The notes beneath the pieces were generated by a model. That model was not told where the DNA came from. It ran no database searches and saw only the letters and a list, made by a program, of their open reading frames with translations. Source: Pacificibacter marinus (GTDB lineage Bacteria > Pseudomonadota > Alphaproteobacteria > Rhodobacterales > Rhodobacteraceae). From it: DNA of 64,000 nucleotides. Of this stretch, positions 8,358 through 16,826 are shown piece by piece. The stretch lies in the NCBI RefSeq assembly GCF_018860505.1, contig NZ_JAHKPU010000039.1:118223-182222 (forward strand). The letters run 5' to 3'. Both the position numbers and the translations under genes were made by a program. Position 1 is the first letter of the stretch. Every line of letters begins with the position of its first letter.

Positions 8358-9443
8358 CTATGCGCAAAGGGCGGTTGTAATCGCCGCACGATCAAGGCCA
8401 GCATGACCAATCACAACAAGACGGGTGTCTCGTGGAGAATCGCCAAATGGCTGATCAAAGTAGTGATCCACCCGCGGGCCAACCGCCTGAATGGTCAAGC
8501 GCATCGGTTTGCCCGAGACAGCAGCAAAGCCTTTGAGGCGCAAAATGCCATGTGCTGCAATCACTGATGAGACCTGTGCTGCAAAGGCTTTCGGATCGGT
8601 CACTTCATCACGCGACACGATGAAGCTTTCAAAGGCATCATGATCGTGATCATGGTGATGATGATCCTCCGTGTGATCGTCCTCATGGTCGTGATGATCG
8701 TCGTCGTGGTCATGGTGGTGGTGATGCACTTCGTGACGGCTGGACATATCGGTCTCAGCGCCAATACCTTGACCCAGCAACACATCAATCGGCAAAGCGC
8801 CGTGCGTGGCCCGTACCACTTGGACGCCAGTGCGCGCCTCGGATTTGAGTTTTGCCACCAAGGTGTCGGCTTGAACGTCACCCAAAAGATCGGCTTTGTT
8901 CACGACAATCATATCGGCGCAGGCGATTTGATCTTCGAATAATTCCGACAAAGGCGTCTCGTGATCGAGGTTTTCATCAAGCTTGCGCTGCGCGTCAACT
9001 GCGGCAACGTTGTGGGCAAACAAGCCTTCGTTCACAGCCTTTCCATCTACCACAGTGACAACACCGTCAACAGTGACGCGGGTGGAAATCTCGGGCCAGT
9101 TGAACGCGCGGACAAGCGGTTGCGGCAAAGCCAAGCCAGAGGTTTCAATCACGATGTGATCTGGCGCGTTTTCACGTGCGAGCAGTTTTTCCATCGTGGG
9201 AATGAAATCGTCAGCAACGGTGCAACAGATGCAGCCGTTCGACAGCTCCATGATATCATCTTCGGTGCAGGTTTCGTCCCCGCAGCCCTTCAGAATATCG
9301 CCGTCCACCCCCAAATCACCAAATTCGTTGATGATCAAAGCGATGCGTTTGCCGTTTGCGTTGGCCAGCATGTGACGGATCAGCGTGGTTTTTCCAGCGC
9401 CTAAAAAGCCAGTGACAACCGTGGCAGGAATTTTAGCGGGCAT
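8358..9443 (-). CDS. cobW: CobW, GTPase metallochaperone of the COG0523 family
   Basis: 361 residues. The start MPAKIP is chosen because GGAGG lies five bases before it; an upstream in-frame ATG at 9455 lacks such a site. The P-loop GFLGAGKTT lies at residues 12-20, the metal-binding CxCC motif as GCICC, and the guanine-specificity NKAD near residue 185. A His/Asp-rich segment (about residues 240-270, with HHHHHDHDDDHHDHEDD) links the GTPase to the CobW C-terminal domain. Known CobW proteins deliver Co(II) for corrin synthesis, probably to the CobNST chelatase. It follows the CbiM-like permease gene and precedes the GNAT gene; a terminator-like hairpin lies directly upstream. Confidence 0.95.
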   Translation of the reverse strand: MPAKIPATVVTGFLGAGKTTLIRHMLANANGKRIALIINEFGDLGVDGDILKGCGDETCTEDDIMELSNGCICCTVADDFIPTMEKLLARENAPDHIVIETSGLALPQPLVRAFNWPEISTRVTVDGVVTVVDGKAVNEGLFAHNVAAVDAQRKLDENLDHETPLSELFEDQIACADMIVVNKADLLGDVQADTLVAKLKSEARTGVQVVRATHGALPIDVLLGQGIGAETDMSSRHEVHHHHHDHDDDHHDHEDDHTEDHHHHDHDHDAFESFIVSRDEVTDPKAFAAQVSSVIAAHGILRLKGFAAVSGKPMRLTIQAVGPRVDHYFDQPFGDSPRDTRLVVIGHAGLDRAAITTALCA

Positions 9444-9464
9444 ATGTGCCTCCATTCATGAAAA

Positions 9465-9488
9465 CGCCGAGGCGATGAGGCCTCGGCG
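9465..9488 (-). terminator. Intrinsic terminator-like hairpin between the CbiM-like gene and cobW
   Basis: A perfect 9-bp stem CGCCGAGGC / GCCTCGGCG with a six-base loop is followed on the minus strand by TTTT. It lies about 22 bases beyond the permease stop and about 21 bases before the cobW ATG. In this position it could reduce read-through from the riboswitch-controlled permease gene into cobW. Confidence 0.65.
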
Positions 9489-9510
9489 CATGCATGATTA
9501 ATATTTTGAT

Positions 9511-10191
9511 TTAAGCAGCGTTGAACAGGCGTGGGGCCGCAAGGCCAGTGGTGCTCAGGTGCTTTTTAATCGCTTTGGCGCCTGCAAGGGCAGCCAAATC
9601 AACGAAAGGCTCAAGTGCGACAACAAGCATGTAAGCCGCACCAAATGTGCCGACGGACGCCAAGACTTCAGATCCAAAACCCTGACCGTATGTAACCCAG
9701 AACCCAACCCAAGCGACAACGCCAGCTTGGTAGGTTGTGGACAGCGCCAGCGCTTGTTTATAGCTCACGTCTGCATAGGCTGTGCCCGGTGCGATAATGC
9801 GATCCGCAACCATTTTGATCGCCAACAAAGGCACGACCAAAGTTGTGACATTCATGCCGTATTGTGGCAAATCGATTTGAGCGAACAAAAGACCTTGGAT
9901 CAAAAGACCCAGCGCCAAACCGATCGCAGCAGGCGCTGCGCCAAGGATCAAAAAGATCGTGGACCCAAAGATGAAGTGTACTTCAGACACGCCAACTGCG
10001 TGATGTGGTAGCACTTGGAAAAAGATGAAAACGGCGATGGATGCAGCCAAAGTGCGTGCGGCAAATGACATAACGCCAGTTTCGCGGATCGCTTGGGCCG
10101 CGTGCTTGGCAGTAAAGCCCGCAGCGCCAACAGCGGTTACAACAGACAGCGCAAGTTTTGCGCCTGTGACGAGACCTGGCTCGATATGCAT
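9511..10191 (-). CDS. CbiM-like cobalt/nickel ECF transporter permease
   Basis: 226 residues, an integral membrane protein with about six hydrophobic segments. The start MHIEPGLVTGAKL resembles the MHIxxG opening of CbiM/NikM, where the N-terminal Met-His amine and side chains bind the metal. The conserved PHHAVGVSEVHFIFGSTIFL block of the family is present near residues 62-80. Normally CbiM works with CbiN, CbiQ and the ATPase CbiO; none is adjacent, so it either acts alone, as some CbiM-type proteins do, or recruits a distant ECF module. The cobalamin riboswitch upstream and cobW downstream support cobalt as substrate. Ribosome site AAGGAAGGA precedes the ATG. Confidence 0.85.
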   Translation of the reverse strand: MHIEPGLVTGAKLALSVVTAVGAAGFTAKHAAQAIRETGVMSFAARTLAASIAVFIFFQVLPHHAVGVSEVHFIFGSTIFLILGAAPAAIGLALGLLIQGLLFAQIDLPQYGMNVTTLVVPLLAIKMVADRIIAPGTAYADVSYKQALALSTTYQAGVVAWVGFWVTYGQGFGSEVLASVGTFGAAYMLVVALEPFVDLAALAGAKAIKKHLSTTGLAAPRLFNAA

Positions 10192-10207
10192 AGTACAGTC
10201 CTTCCTT

Positions 10208-10227
10208 AGCCGTCATCCCCGACGGCT
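10208..10227 (-). promoter_or_regulatory. Hairpin next to the permease ribosome site (possible riboswitch expression platform)
   Basis: A perfect 7-bp stem AGCCGTC / GACGGCT with a six-base loop lies between the cobalamin riboswitch aptamer and the AAGGAAGGA ribosome site. It is not followed by a T-run. It may be part of a translational expression platform that exposes or masks the ribosome site; the alternative pairing was not resolved by eye. Confidence 0.45.
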
Positions 10228-10240
10228 GGTTGATATAAGG

Positions 10241-10434
10241 CCACGGCAGGTTTCCTGGCTTGCGGGTCAATGTGCGCTCGCCGCCTTCCCAAACCCGTAA
10301 GGTCCAGTGGCAGTGTTGGCGTGCACTCACCGCATACAGTCGCGGGGGCGGCTGTGGATTCGAGCCCCGACTTGGGTCACTCTTACCACATTCCCATTTC
10401 TCCCCAGCACGCTTAGCGTGACGATAGGGGAACC
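10241..10434 (-). ncRNA. Cobalamin (AdoCbl) riboswitch aptamer
   Basis: Reading the minus strand, the class-I cobalamin aptamer landmarks occur in order: GGGAATGTGG, then CCGCCCCCGCGACTGT, the GCCACTG of the core, GGGAAGGC, and finally GACCCGCAAGCCAGGA followed by AACCTGCC, the B12 box. The layout matches riboswitches that lower expression of cobalt-uptake and cobalamin genes when adenosylcobalamin is plentiful. It sits 49 bases upstream of the CbiM-like permease ATG and should control that gene and perhaps cobW and the GNAT gene behind it. Confidence 0.95.
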
Positions 10435-10535
10435 ATAGCCTGCTTATTTGACGCAAACTCCCCCCTTGGGTCAAGGCGATTCCCCTGATACTTTTGGATG
10501 ACTTCGCGCTGCGCCCCTCGCGCATCGCAATATCT

Positions 10536-10618
10536 TGTGGATAACTTGGCGCTAATCCCTATATTCGGCAGGTCTCTGTTGACAGAACCTGACCGCCCTA
10601 GGACAGTTTTTATCAACA
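10536..10618. promoter_or_regulatory. Intergenic stretch before smc with two DnaA-box-like 9-mers
   Basis: Between the riboswitch and smc lie TGTGGATAA (10536-10544), the exact complement of TTATCCACA, and TTATCAACA (10610-10618), one mismatch from it. A TTGACA-like hexamer lies near 10579. No AT-rich unwinding region or box cluster is present, so this is not an origin; at most DnaA could influence the smc promoter. Confidence 0.3.
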
Positions 10619-10649
10619 GAATCAAATACAGAACCAAATAAGGCCGCAC

Positions 10650-13600
10650 GTGCGCTTCAACCGACTTCGCCTCAATGGCTTCAAAAGCTTTGTAGACCCC
10701 ACCGATCTTGTGATCGCTGAGGGGCTGACAGGCGTGGTCGGACCAAACGGATGCGGCAAATCGAACCTGCTTGAAGCGCTGCGTTGGGTCATGGGGGAGA
10801 ACCGCCCCAAAGCCATGCGTGGCGGCGGCATGGAAGACGTGATTTTCGCGGGTGCCTCATCGCGCCCCGCACGTAATTTTGCTGAAGTGGCTTTGACCAT
10901 CGACAACTCGGAACGCCTTGCCCCTGCGGGGTTTAACGAGGCGGATACCGTTGAAATCACCCGCCGCATCACCCGTGACGCTGGATCTGCTTACAAAGTG
11001 AACACCAAAGATGTGCGTGCGCGCGATGTGTCGATGTTGTTTGCCGATGCCTCCACCGGTGCGCATTCGCCCGCGCTTGTGCGTCAGGGGCAAATTTCGG
11101 AACTGATCAACGCCAAACCCAAAGCGCGGCGGCGCATTCTGGAAGAGGCCGCTGGTATTTCCGGCCTGTATCAACGGCGCCACGAGGCTGAGTTGAAACT
11201 CAAAGGGGCTGAGACCAATTTGGCCCGTGTTGATGATGTGCTTGAACAGCTTGCCTCGCAAATTGCATCGCTTGCGCGTCAAGCCCGCCAAGCCGCGCGG
11301 TATCGCGAAATTGGCACAGAGCTGCGTCAAGCCGAAGGCACACTGTTTTACCGTCGCTGGAGAGACGCAGACCTCGCACGGGCCGAGGCCGAAGAGATTC
11401 TGCGCAGCCGTTTGAAGCAAGCCGCCGAGGCGGAAAAACTCACACTTGGCGCTGCTAAACAGCGCGCCGAGAAAGAAGAAATCCTACCATCATTGCGCGA
11501 AGAAGAAGCCATCGCAGCCGCCGTATTGCAGCGCCTTACCGTTGCGCGTGACCAGCTGTCGGATGAAGAAAAGCGCGCGCGCGCCTCTATCGACACATTG
11601 ACACGACGTATTGATCAGCTCGTCGCTGACATGACCCGCGAAGAACAGCTTAACCGTGACGCAGGCGAAACGATTGAGCGCTTGGAATGGGAAAAGCGCG
11701 AGCTGTCAAAGGCCGCTGAAGGTCACGAGCCTAAATTGGATGAAGCGTCACTCAGCGCATCTGAGGCCAATGAAGTTTTGCAAGATCGCGAAGCACAGCT
11801 TTCTGAAATGACCGAAGACGTGGCGCGTTTGGCGGCACGGCATCAATCTGCGATGCGTCTTGTCGAGGACAACCGCAAAACACTTGATCGCGCGCGCAGT
11901 GAATCTGATCGTGCTCGCGCGTCAGTGGCCGAGGCAGAAGCCACCTTAGCCAGTTCCGCTGAAGCTTTGACGATGGCGGTGACAGCACAAGAAGAGGCGA
12001 CCTATCTGGCCGAAGAGGCCGATGCTGCCCTGATTGAAACTGATGAGGCGCGTGCCGATGCGCAAACTCGAGAAGCCTCAGCGCGCGCCGCGCGATCCGA
12101 GGCCGAAGGTGAACTGGGTGCCTTGAAAGCCGAGCTTGCAGCTTTGTCTAAAATGCTTGATCGTGATCAGATTGCAGGCACGCAAGTGTTGGATTTGGTC
12201 AAGGTTCAGGCTGGATACGAGAAAGCCTTGGGGGCCGCGCTCGCAGACGATTTGCGCCAACCTATGATTGAGGCCTATCAAGCCTCTGGTTGGGTCACTT
12301 TGCCTGATTACCCTGATGAGCAGGACTTGCCCATTGGGGCGGATCCCTTGTCTGATTACGTCACTGTGCCAGCCGTTTTAGAACGCCGTATCGGTCAAAT
12401 CGGTTTGATCAAAGCCGAAGATGGTGCGCGGTTGCAGTCTGATCTAGAGCCTGGCCAAAGATTGGTGTCCATCGAGGGCGATCTGTGGCGTTGGGATGGA
12501 TTTCGGGCGGGTGCAGAGGACGCGCCCTCAACAGCCGCTTTGCGCCTGCAACAGCTCAACCGTTTGGAAAATCTCAAACAAGAAACCGCAGCGGGCGAGG
12601 CCAAAGCCGCTGGAGCCTTGCAGGCCCATGAGCATCTCAAAGCAGAGTTACAACGCCTGTCTGACGCGGACCGGATTGCACGCGAGGCTCGCCGCAATGC
12701 AGATCGGGCTTTGTCAGATGCCGCGCGGGCTTTGTCGCGTGCTGAAAACGATCGTACGCTGGCCGAGGGCAAAGTTGAAAACCTTGGGCTGGCCGTGTCG
12801 CGCCACGATGAAGAAGCGCTGAGTGCCGATACGCGCCTACGTGAGGCAGAAAGCGCGCAGCGAGACCTGCCCGATTTGCAAGCCGCACGTGATGCGATTG
12901 AAAGCGTCAAAATGGCCGTTGAAGCGGCTCGCATTACAATGATGTCCAAACGGTCATCCTATGATGAAATTCGGCGCGAAGGTGAGGCGCGCACACGACG
13001 GTCACAAGAAGTCACCAAGGAATTGTCTGGGTGGCGTCATCGTTTGGAAACGGCGGAAAAACGTGTTTCGGAACTGAACAGCCGCAAAGATGCCTCTGAG
13101 CTAGAATTGGAAGACGCCATCGGAAAACCTGACGAGATCGCCGAAAAACGTGCGGCCTTGATGGACGACATGGACGAGGCCGAGTTGCGTCGCGCCAAAT
13201 CGGCTGACATGTTGGCTGAAGGTGAAGAGGCCTTGCGGGCAGCCGTCGCAGCCGAACGCGACGCAGAGCGTTTGGCATCCGAGGCGCGCGAGGCGCGAGC
13301 CGCGTCCGAAGCCCGCCGTGATGCAGCTCGCGAAACCACTATGGCCGCCGTTGAGCGCATCCGCGAAGAGCTGGAAAGCACGCCTGAAAAACTGCTTGAA
13401 GAGCTGGCGATTGATCTTGACGCCCTGCCCACGGGCGAGGCGATTGAGGTGGATGTGAACCGCCTGAAACGTCTGCGCGACAGCTTGGGCGCAGTAAACT
13501 TGCGGGCCGAGGAAGATTCCAAAGAGGTGCGTGAAGAGCACGATAGTTTGCAGACTGAAAAACTGGATTTGGAAGAGGCGATCAAGACCCTGCGCAGTGG

Positions 13601-14105
13601 CATCGCATCGTTGAACAAAGAGGGCCGCGAGCGCCTTTTGGCTGCGTTTGAGGAAGTGAACACGAGCTTTTCAAGCTTGTTTCGGCACTTGTTTGGCGGT
13701 GGCGAGGCCAAGCTGATGTTGGTCGAAAGTGATGATCCGTTGGATGCCGGCCTTGAGATCATGTGCCAACCGCCGGGTAAAAAACTGTCTACCTTGTCGC
13801 TGTTGTCTGGTGGCGAGCAAACCTTGACGGCTATGGCGTTGATCTTTGCGGTGTTCTTGGCCAATCCAGCGCCAATCTGTGTGCTAGACGAGGTCGATGC
13901 GCCGTTGGATGATGCCAATGTCACGCGCTTTTGCGATATGCTTGACGAAATGACGCGCCAAACTGATACGCGCTTTTTGATCATCACCCACCACGCGGTC
14001 ACCATGGCGCGCATGGATCGCTTGTTTGGGGTGACGATGCAAGAACAAGGTGTGTCGCAATTGGTCTCGGTCGATTTGAAAAAGGCCGAAGCGCTGGTTG
14101 CTTAA
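10650..14105 (+). CDS. smc: Chromosome segregation ATPase SMC
   Basis: 1151 residues with a GTG start preceded by AAGG; typical SMC length. The Walker A motif GPNGCGKSN is at residues 31-39. Two very long Glu/Ala/Arg-rich coiled coils flank a hinge near residues 500-600 (around DRDQIAGTQVLDLVKVQAGYE). The C-terminal head carries the ABC signature LSGGEQ from residue 1052 and Walker B VLDEVDAPLDD, with the catalytic Glu at about 1081. SMC dimers with ScpAB condense and segregate the chromosome. It is a single gene; scpA and scpB are not adjacent. It converges with the MOSC gene, six bases between the ends. Confidence 0.97.
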   Translation: MRFNRLRLNGFKSFVDPTDLVIAEGLTGVVGPNGCGKSNLLEALRWVMGENRPKAMRGGGMEDVIFAGASSRPARNFAEVALTIDNSERLAPAGFNEADTVEITRRITRDAGSAYKVNTKDVRARDVSMLFADASTGAHSPALVRQGQISELINAKPKARRRILEEAAGISGLYQRRHEAELKLKGAETNLARVDDVLEQLASQIASLARQARQAARYREIGTELRQAEGTLFYRRWRDADLARAEAEEILRSRLKQAAEAEKLTLGAAKQRAEKEEILPSLREEEAIAAAVLQRLTVARDQLSDEEKRARASIDTLTRRIDQLVADMTREEQLNRDAGETIERLEWEKRELSKAAEGHEPKLDEASLSASEANEVLQDREAQLSEMTEDVARLAARHQSAMRLVEDNRKTLDRARSESDRARASVAEAEATLASSAEALTMAVTAQEEATYLAEEADAALIETDEARADAQTREASARAARSEAEGELGALKAELAALSKMLDRDQIAGTQVLDLVKVQAGYEKALGAALADDLRQPMIEAYQASGWVTLPDYPDEQDLPIGADPLSDYVTVPAVLERRIGQIGLIKAEDGARLQSDLEPGQRLVSIEGDLWRWDGFRAGAEDAPSTAALRLQQLNRLENLKQETAAGEAKAAGALQAHEHLKAELQRLSDADRIAREARRNADRALSDAARALSRAENDRTLAEGKVENLGLAVSRHDEEALSADTRLREAESAQRDLPDLQAARDAIESVKMAVEAARITMMSKRSSYDEIRREGEARTRRSQEVTKELSGWRHRLETAEKRVSELNSRKDASELELEDAIGKPDEIAEKRAALMDDMDEAELRRAKSADMLAEGEEALRAAVAAERDAERLASEAREARAASEARRDAARETTMAAVERIREELESTPEKLLEELAIDLDALPTGEAIEVDVNRLKRLRDSLGAVNLRAEEDSKEVREEHDSLQTEKLDLEEAIKTLRSGIASLNKEGRERLLAAFEEVNTSFSSLFRHLFGGGEAKLMLVESDDPLDAGLEIMCQPPGKKLSTLSLLSGGEQTLTAMALIFAVFLANPAPICVLDEVDAPLDDANVTRFCDMLDEMTRQTDTRFLIITHHAVTMARMDRLFGVTMQEQGVSQLVSVDLKKAEALVA

Positions 14106-14111
14106 TCTGCC

Positions 14112-14645
14112 CTAAAGCTTTTTGATGCGGTCCGCTTTTGTGATGATGCCCGCTTGCGTGATCTTGCACAAAACGCCACGCAGACGCAGATCAATGTTCT
14201 CTGGTTTTACGATCCAGTCCTTGGCGTCCGCACCATAGCGGACCTTCCACTTGACGCATGCATCATTGAACAAATCCGTCACTTCGACCACGGCGGTGCC
14301 AATTTGAAGCTGTTGCCCAACGGCAAGATTTTCGGCTGAGGTGTCGATATCCGCGATGATTGTATCGCCGGGGTGCAGCTTGTCTTGTACCACCAACTCA
14401 AAGACGCGTTTAGGTAGGATCGAGACTTGAATACGCGGATCGGGGCTGCCGTCTTCTAAGCACGACCAAGGATGTTTGAGCCAACGCTCATCCTTGATGC
14501 CGCCCGCAGGCGACACTTCGATGTGGTTAGGGTACTCACGTTTTCCAAAACTTGGGCGTGTGCATAAAATATCGATGGCCACGTCGTCTTTGGGAGCGGA
14601 CAAAATATGTGGCAGTGCGGCGTCAAGGTCGCCCATGGTTATCAT
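14112..14645 (-). CDS. Small MOSC-domain protein
   Basis: 177 residues with the start at MITMGDLDAAL. This ATG overlaps the upstream stop by one base (TGATG) and has GGGAG seven bases before it; a longer frame would enter the transglycosylase. The protein is a single MOSC beta-barrel: IQVSILPKRVFELVVQDKL, LHPGDTIIADIDTSAENL, and VTDLFNDACVKWKVRYG with the family cysteine. YiiM-like MOSC proteins bind molybdenum cofactor or act as sulfur carriers. No molybdenum-related gene is nearby, and coupling to a transglycosylase gene gives no clear hint to its substrate. Confidence 0.72.
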   Translation of the reverse strand: MITMGDLDAALPHILSAPKDDVAIDILCTRPSFGKREYPNHIEVSPAGGIKDERWLKHPWSCLEDGSPDPRIQVSILPKRVFELVVQDKLHPGDTIIADIDTSAENLAVGQQLQIGTAVVEVTDLFNDACVKWKVRYGADAKDWIVKPENIDLRLRGVLCKITQAGIITKADRIKKL

Positions 14646-15817
14646 CACAATGCTCCCAGCAAAGATGTTGTTGGCCACGCATCGGCAGGTAGGCCCAAAC
14701 GTTGCTGCTCTGCTTGCACAGCGGCACGGGTTTTCGCGCCTAAGATGCCGTCGACTTTGCCAACATCATGCCCGTGGTTTTTGAGCTTCGTTTGTAGGTT
14801 TTTCATCTGCGCGTCAGACAGTCCTGCATCAGGATTGCCAGCCTTATATGCAGGGGCTCCTTCCAGACGGGTGGCAAAATAGGCTGCGGTGGTCACATAG
14901 ACAAAGCTTTTGTTCCACTCAAAGTAGACATCGAAATTCGGATAGGCCAAGAAGGCAGGCCCCTTGCGGCCCATGGGCAAAAGAACTGACGCCTTGAGGT
15001 TGGATTTCCCAAGGCTACCCGTGCGAGCGGTGACGCCCATTTTAGCCCAGTCGCCCACGGAAATTTTATGATTCAATCCGGTCTTGGACCAGTCAAGATT
15101 GCTTGGCACGGTGATCTCTTGCAGCCATGGCTCGCCTGCACGCCAGCCCAGCCCCTTGAGCATCTTGCCGCCGGACATCAGCGCATCAGGGGCAGAGGTT
15201 TTGAGACTTACGTGACCGTCGCCATCGCCATCGACACCATTGCGTAAGATGTCTTCGGGCAGCATTTGCACCATTCCAATTTCGCCAGCCCAAGCGCCTT
15301 GGGTGCGTACAGGATCAAAATCGCCGTGCTCGTATAGCTCCAGTGCGGCGAAAATTTGCGGCTGGAAAAGCTCAGGACGGCGACAGTCATGGCCCAAAGT
15401 CAGCAGTGAATTGAGCGTGTTGAAGTTGCCTTGAACTTGACCGTAATCGGTTTCCAGCGCCCAAAATGCCAATAAAACGCCACGCGAAACGCCGTATTGT
15501 TGTTCAATTTTGTCGAAGACGGATTTGTATTTGCCACCGTAAGATGCGCCATTGCTCATCCGGTTTTGACTGATTACGGCACGCGAAAATTCGATGAAAT
15601 CTTTTTTGAATACGCCTTGTGAACGGTCTGCTTTGATCACGGCAGGGCTATGGGCGGCGTTGGCAAAGAACTTATTCACGGTGCTTTTATTGTGCCCCAT
15701 GCGCACAGCTTCAGCTTTGGCGTTATTTACAAAGCTGGAAAAGGAACCGCCACAAGGTACGTTCGCCAAAGCGGGCGAGGCACATGTCAGTGCAAGAACG
15801 AGAGGAAGAAAACGCAT
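14645..15817 (-). CDS. Lytic murein transglycosylase, MltB family, with peptidoglycan-binding domain
   Basis: 390 residues. The start MRFLPLVLALTCASPALA is a clean Sec signal peptide and has AGGTGA just upstream; a 24-codon extension lacks a ribosome site. The catalytic domain shows LLAFWALETDYGQVQGNFNTL around residue 120, in which the Glu of ALETDYG is the expected catalytic acid of the SltB1/MltB family. The C-terminus (about 325-385) is a PG_binding_1 domain (LQTKLKNHGHDVGKVDGILG). It should cleave glycan strands in the periplasm to give 1,6-anhydromuropeptides. No lipobox is seen, so it is probably soluble. Confidence 0.92.
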   Translation of the reverse strand: MRFLPLVLALTCASPALANVPCGGSFSSFVNNAKAEAVRMGHNKSTVNKFFANAAHSPAVIKADRSQGVFKKDFIEFSRAVISQNRMSNGASYGGKYKSVFDKIEQQYGVSRGVLLAFWALETDYGQVQGNFNTLNSLLTLGHDCRRPELFQPQIFAALELYEHGDFDPVRTQGAWAGEIGMVQMLPEDILRNGVDGDGDGHVSLKTSAPDALMSGGKMLKGLGWRAGEPWLQEITVPSNLDWSKTGLNHKISVGDWAKMGVTARTGSLGKSNLKASVLLPMGRKGPAFLAYPNFDVYFEWNKSFVYVTTAAYFATRLEGAPAYKAGNPDAGLSDAQMKNLQTKLKNHGHDVGKVDGILGAKTRAAVQAEQQRLGLPADAWPTTSLLGAL

Positions 15818-15899
15818 AAGATCACCTGTTATCAATTTTGACTGTTCGCCAGTTTGACTCACCCTAGCGGTGGAATGTGACAGGCGCAAATGTGATGGG

Positions 15900-16826
15900 T
15901 TAAGCGAGCAAGAAAACGCTCCAGAATGATAAAATTAAGCTGGCCAAAAGCAGCACGCCCCATGCAAACCACAAACGCTGACACGCGACATGGATGTCAG
16001 AAGGTTGGGCCTGTTTTCGGCCCGTTTCGTTGACCCAGTCATAGTGTTGCATTTCGCCATGATAGGCACGCGGGCCAGAGAGTGCGACGTCGAGAGAACG
16101 CGACAGTGCGGCCTCGGGCCAGCCAGCGTTGGGGGATCGGTGTCTGGATGCGTCTTTGGCCACGGCGCGGAGCGTTGCAAAGGAATGCCCGCCCAAAGGC
16201 AGCAAAAGCAACATAGTCAGACGAGCCGGAATGAGGTTGAGCAAATCGTCAAACCGCGCAGAGGCCCAGCCGAAATCAGCGTGTTTGGGGGTCAAATACC
16301 CGATCATGCTGTCGGCTGTATTAACCATTTTATAGATCATCAACGCGGGCAATCCGCCGATCAAAAACCAAAACACAGGGGCAACAACACCGTCGGAAAA
16401 ATTCTCGGCGGCGGATTCAATTGCGCCACGCGCCACCGCAGAGGCGTCCATTTCTTGAGTGTCTCGTCCAACGATCATGGCCACGGCGTGCCGCCCGTCT
16501 TGCAACGAAGATTCCAATCCTGTGGCGACCGCTTTGACATGTTGGATCAAAGATCTATGAGCGATCAAGATCGCTGCTGCGATGATATCTAAATAGGGAA
16601 CGGTGGCGATCAACGCGCCGATTGCGCCGCTTATACTAACAAGTACAATGAGTAGCACAATCCCCTTAGCTTTACGTCGTGCACCGGTGTTGTATCGTGT
16701 ATCTGCCCAGTTGATCAGTCGCCCCATGAGCACAGCAGGATGCGGCAGGCGCGACCAAAGCCATTTGGGTTCGCCAAACATTGCATCCAGAATCATGGCG
16801 CAAAACAATGTGAAAGCCGTCGTCAA
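15900..16826 (-). CDS. cbiB: Adenosylcobinamide-phosphate synthase CbiB (CobD)
   Basis: 308 residues from a TTG start that overlaps the cobC stop (TTTGA) and has GGAGG seven bases upstream. An ATG 30 bases further in would shorten the first membrane helix. Family landmarks are ILDAMFGEPKWLWSRLPHPAVLMG at the N-terminus, DAMQ-like repeats of hydrophobic helices, GAIESAAENFSDGVVAPVFW near residue 155 and NTADSMIGYLTPKHADFGWASARFDDLLN near 190. The enzyme joins (R)-1-amino-2-propanol O-phosphate to adenosylcobyric acid at the inner membrane. It follows cobC, which makes that aminopropanol phosphate, fitting metabolic coupling. Confidence 0.94.
   Translation of the reverse strand: MTTAFTLFCAMILDAMFGEPKWLWSRLPHPAVLMGRLINWADTRYNTGARRKAKGIVLLIVLVSISGAIGALIATVPYLDIIAAAILIAHRSLIQHVKAVATGLESSLQDGRHAVAMIVGRDTQEMDASAVARGAIESAAENFSDGVVAPVFWFLIGGLPALMIYKMVNTADSMIGYLTPKHADFGWASARFDDLLNLIPARLTMLLLLPLGGHSFATLRAVAKDASRHRSPNAGWPEAALSRSLDVALSGPRAYHGEMQHYDWVNETGRKQAQPSDIHVACQRLWFAWGVLLLASLILSFWSVFLLA

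Noticed and set aside
8640..8942. Plus-strand frame with a long Met/Val/Ile-rich start
   Set aside because: It is the antisense reading of the His/Asp-rich segment of cobW and has no ribosome site.
10240..10440. Possible tRNA because of GATTCGAGCCCC-like bases
   Set aside because: These bases belong to the cobalamin riboswitch; no cloverleaf can be drawn.
10536..10618. Replication origin
   Set aside because: Only two DnaA-like boxes, no cluster, no AT-rich unwinding region, and no dnaA or other origin-linked gene nearby.
13037..14014. Minus-strand 325-codon Ser/Arg-rich frame
   Set aside because: Low-complexity antisense of the smc coiled coil and head; composition is an artefact of its codon use.
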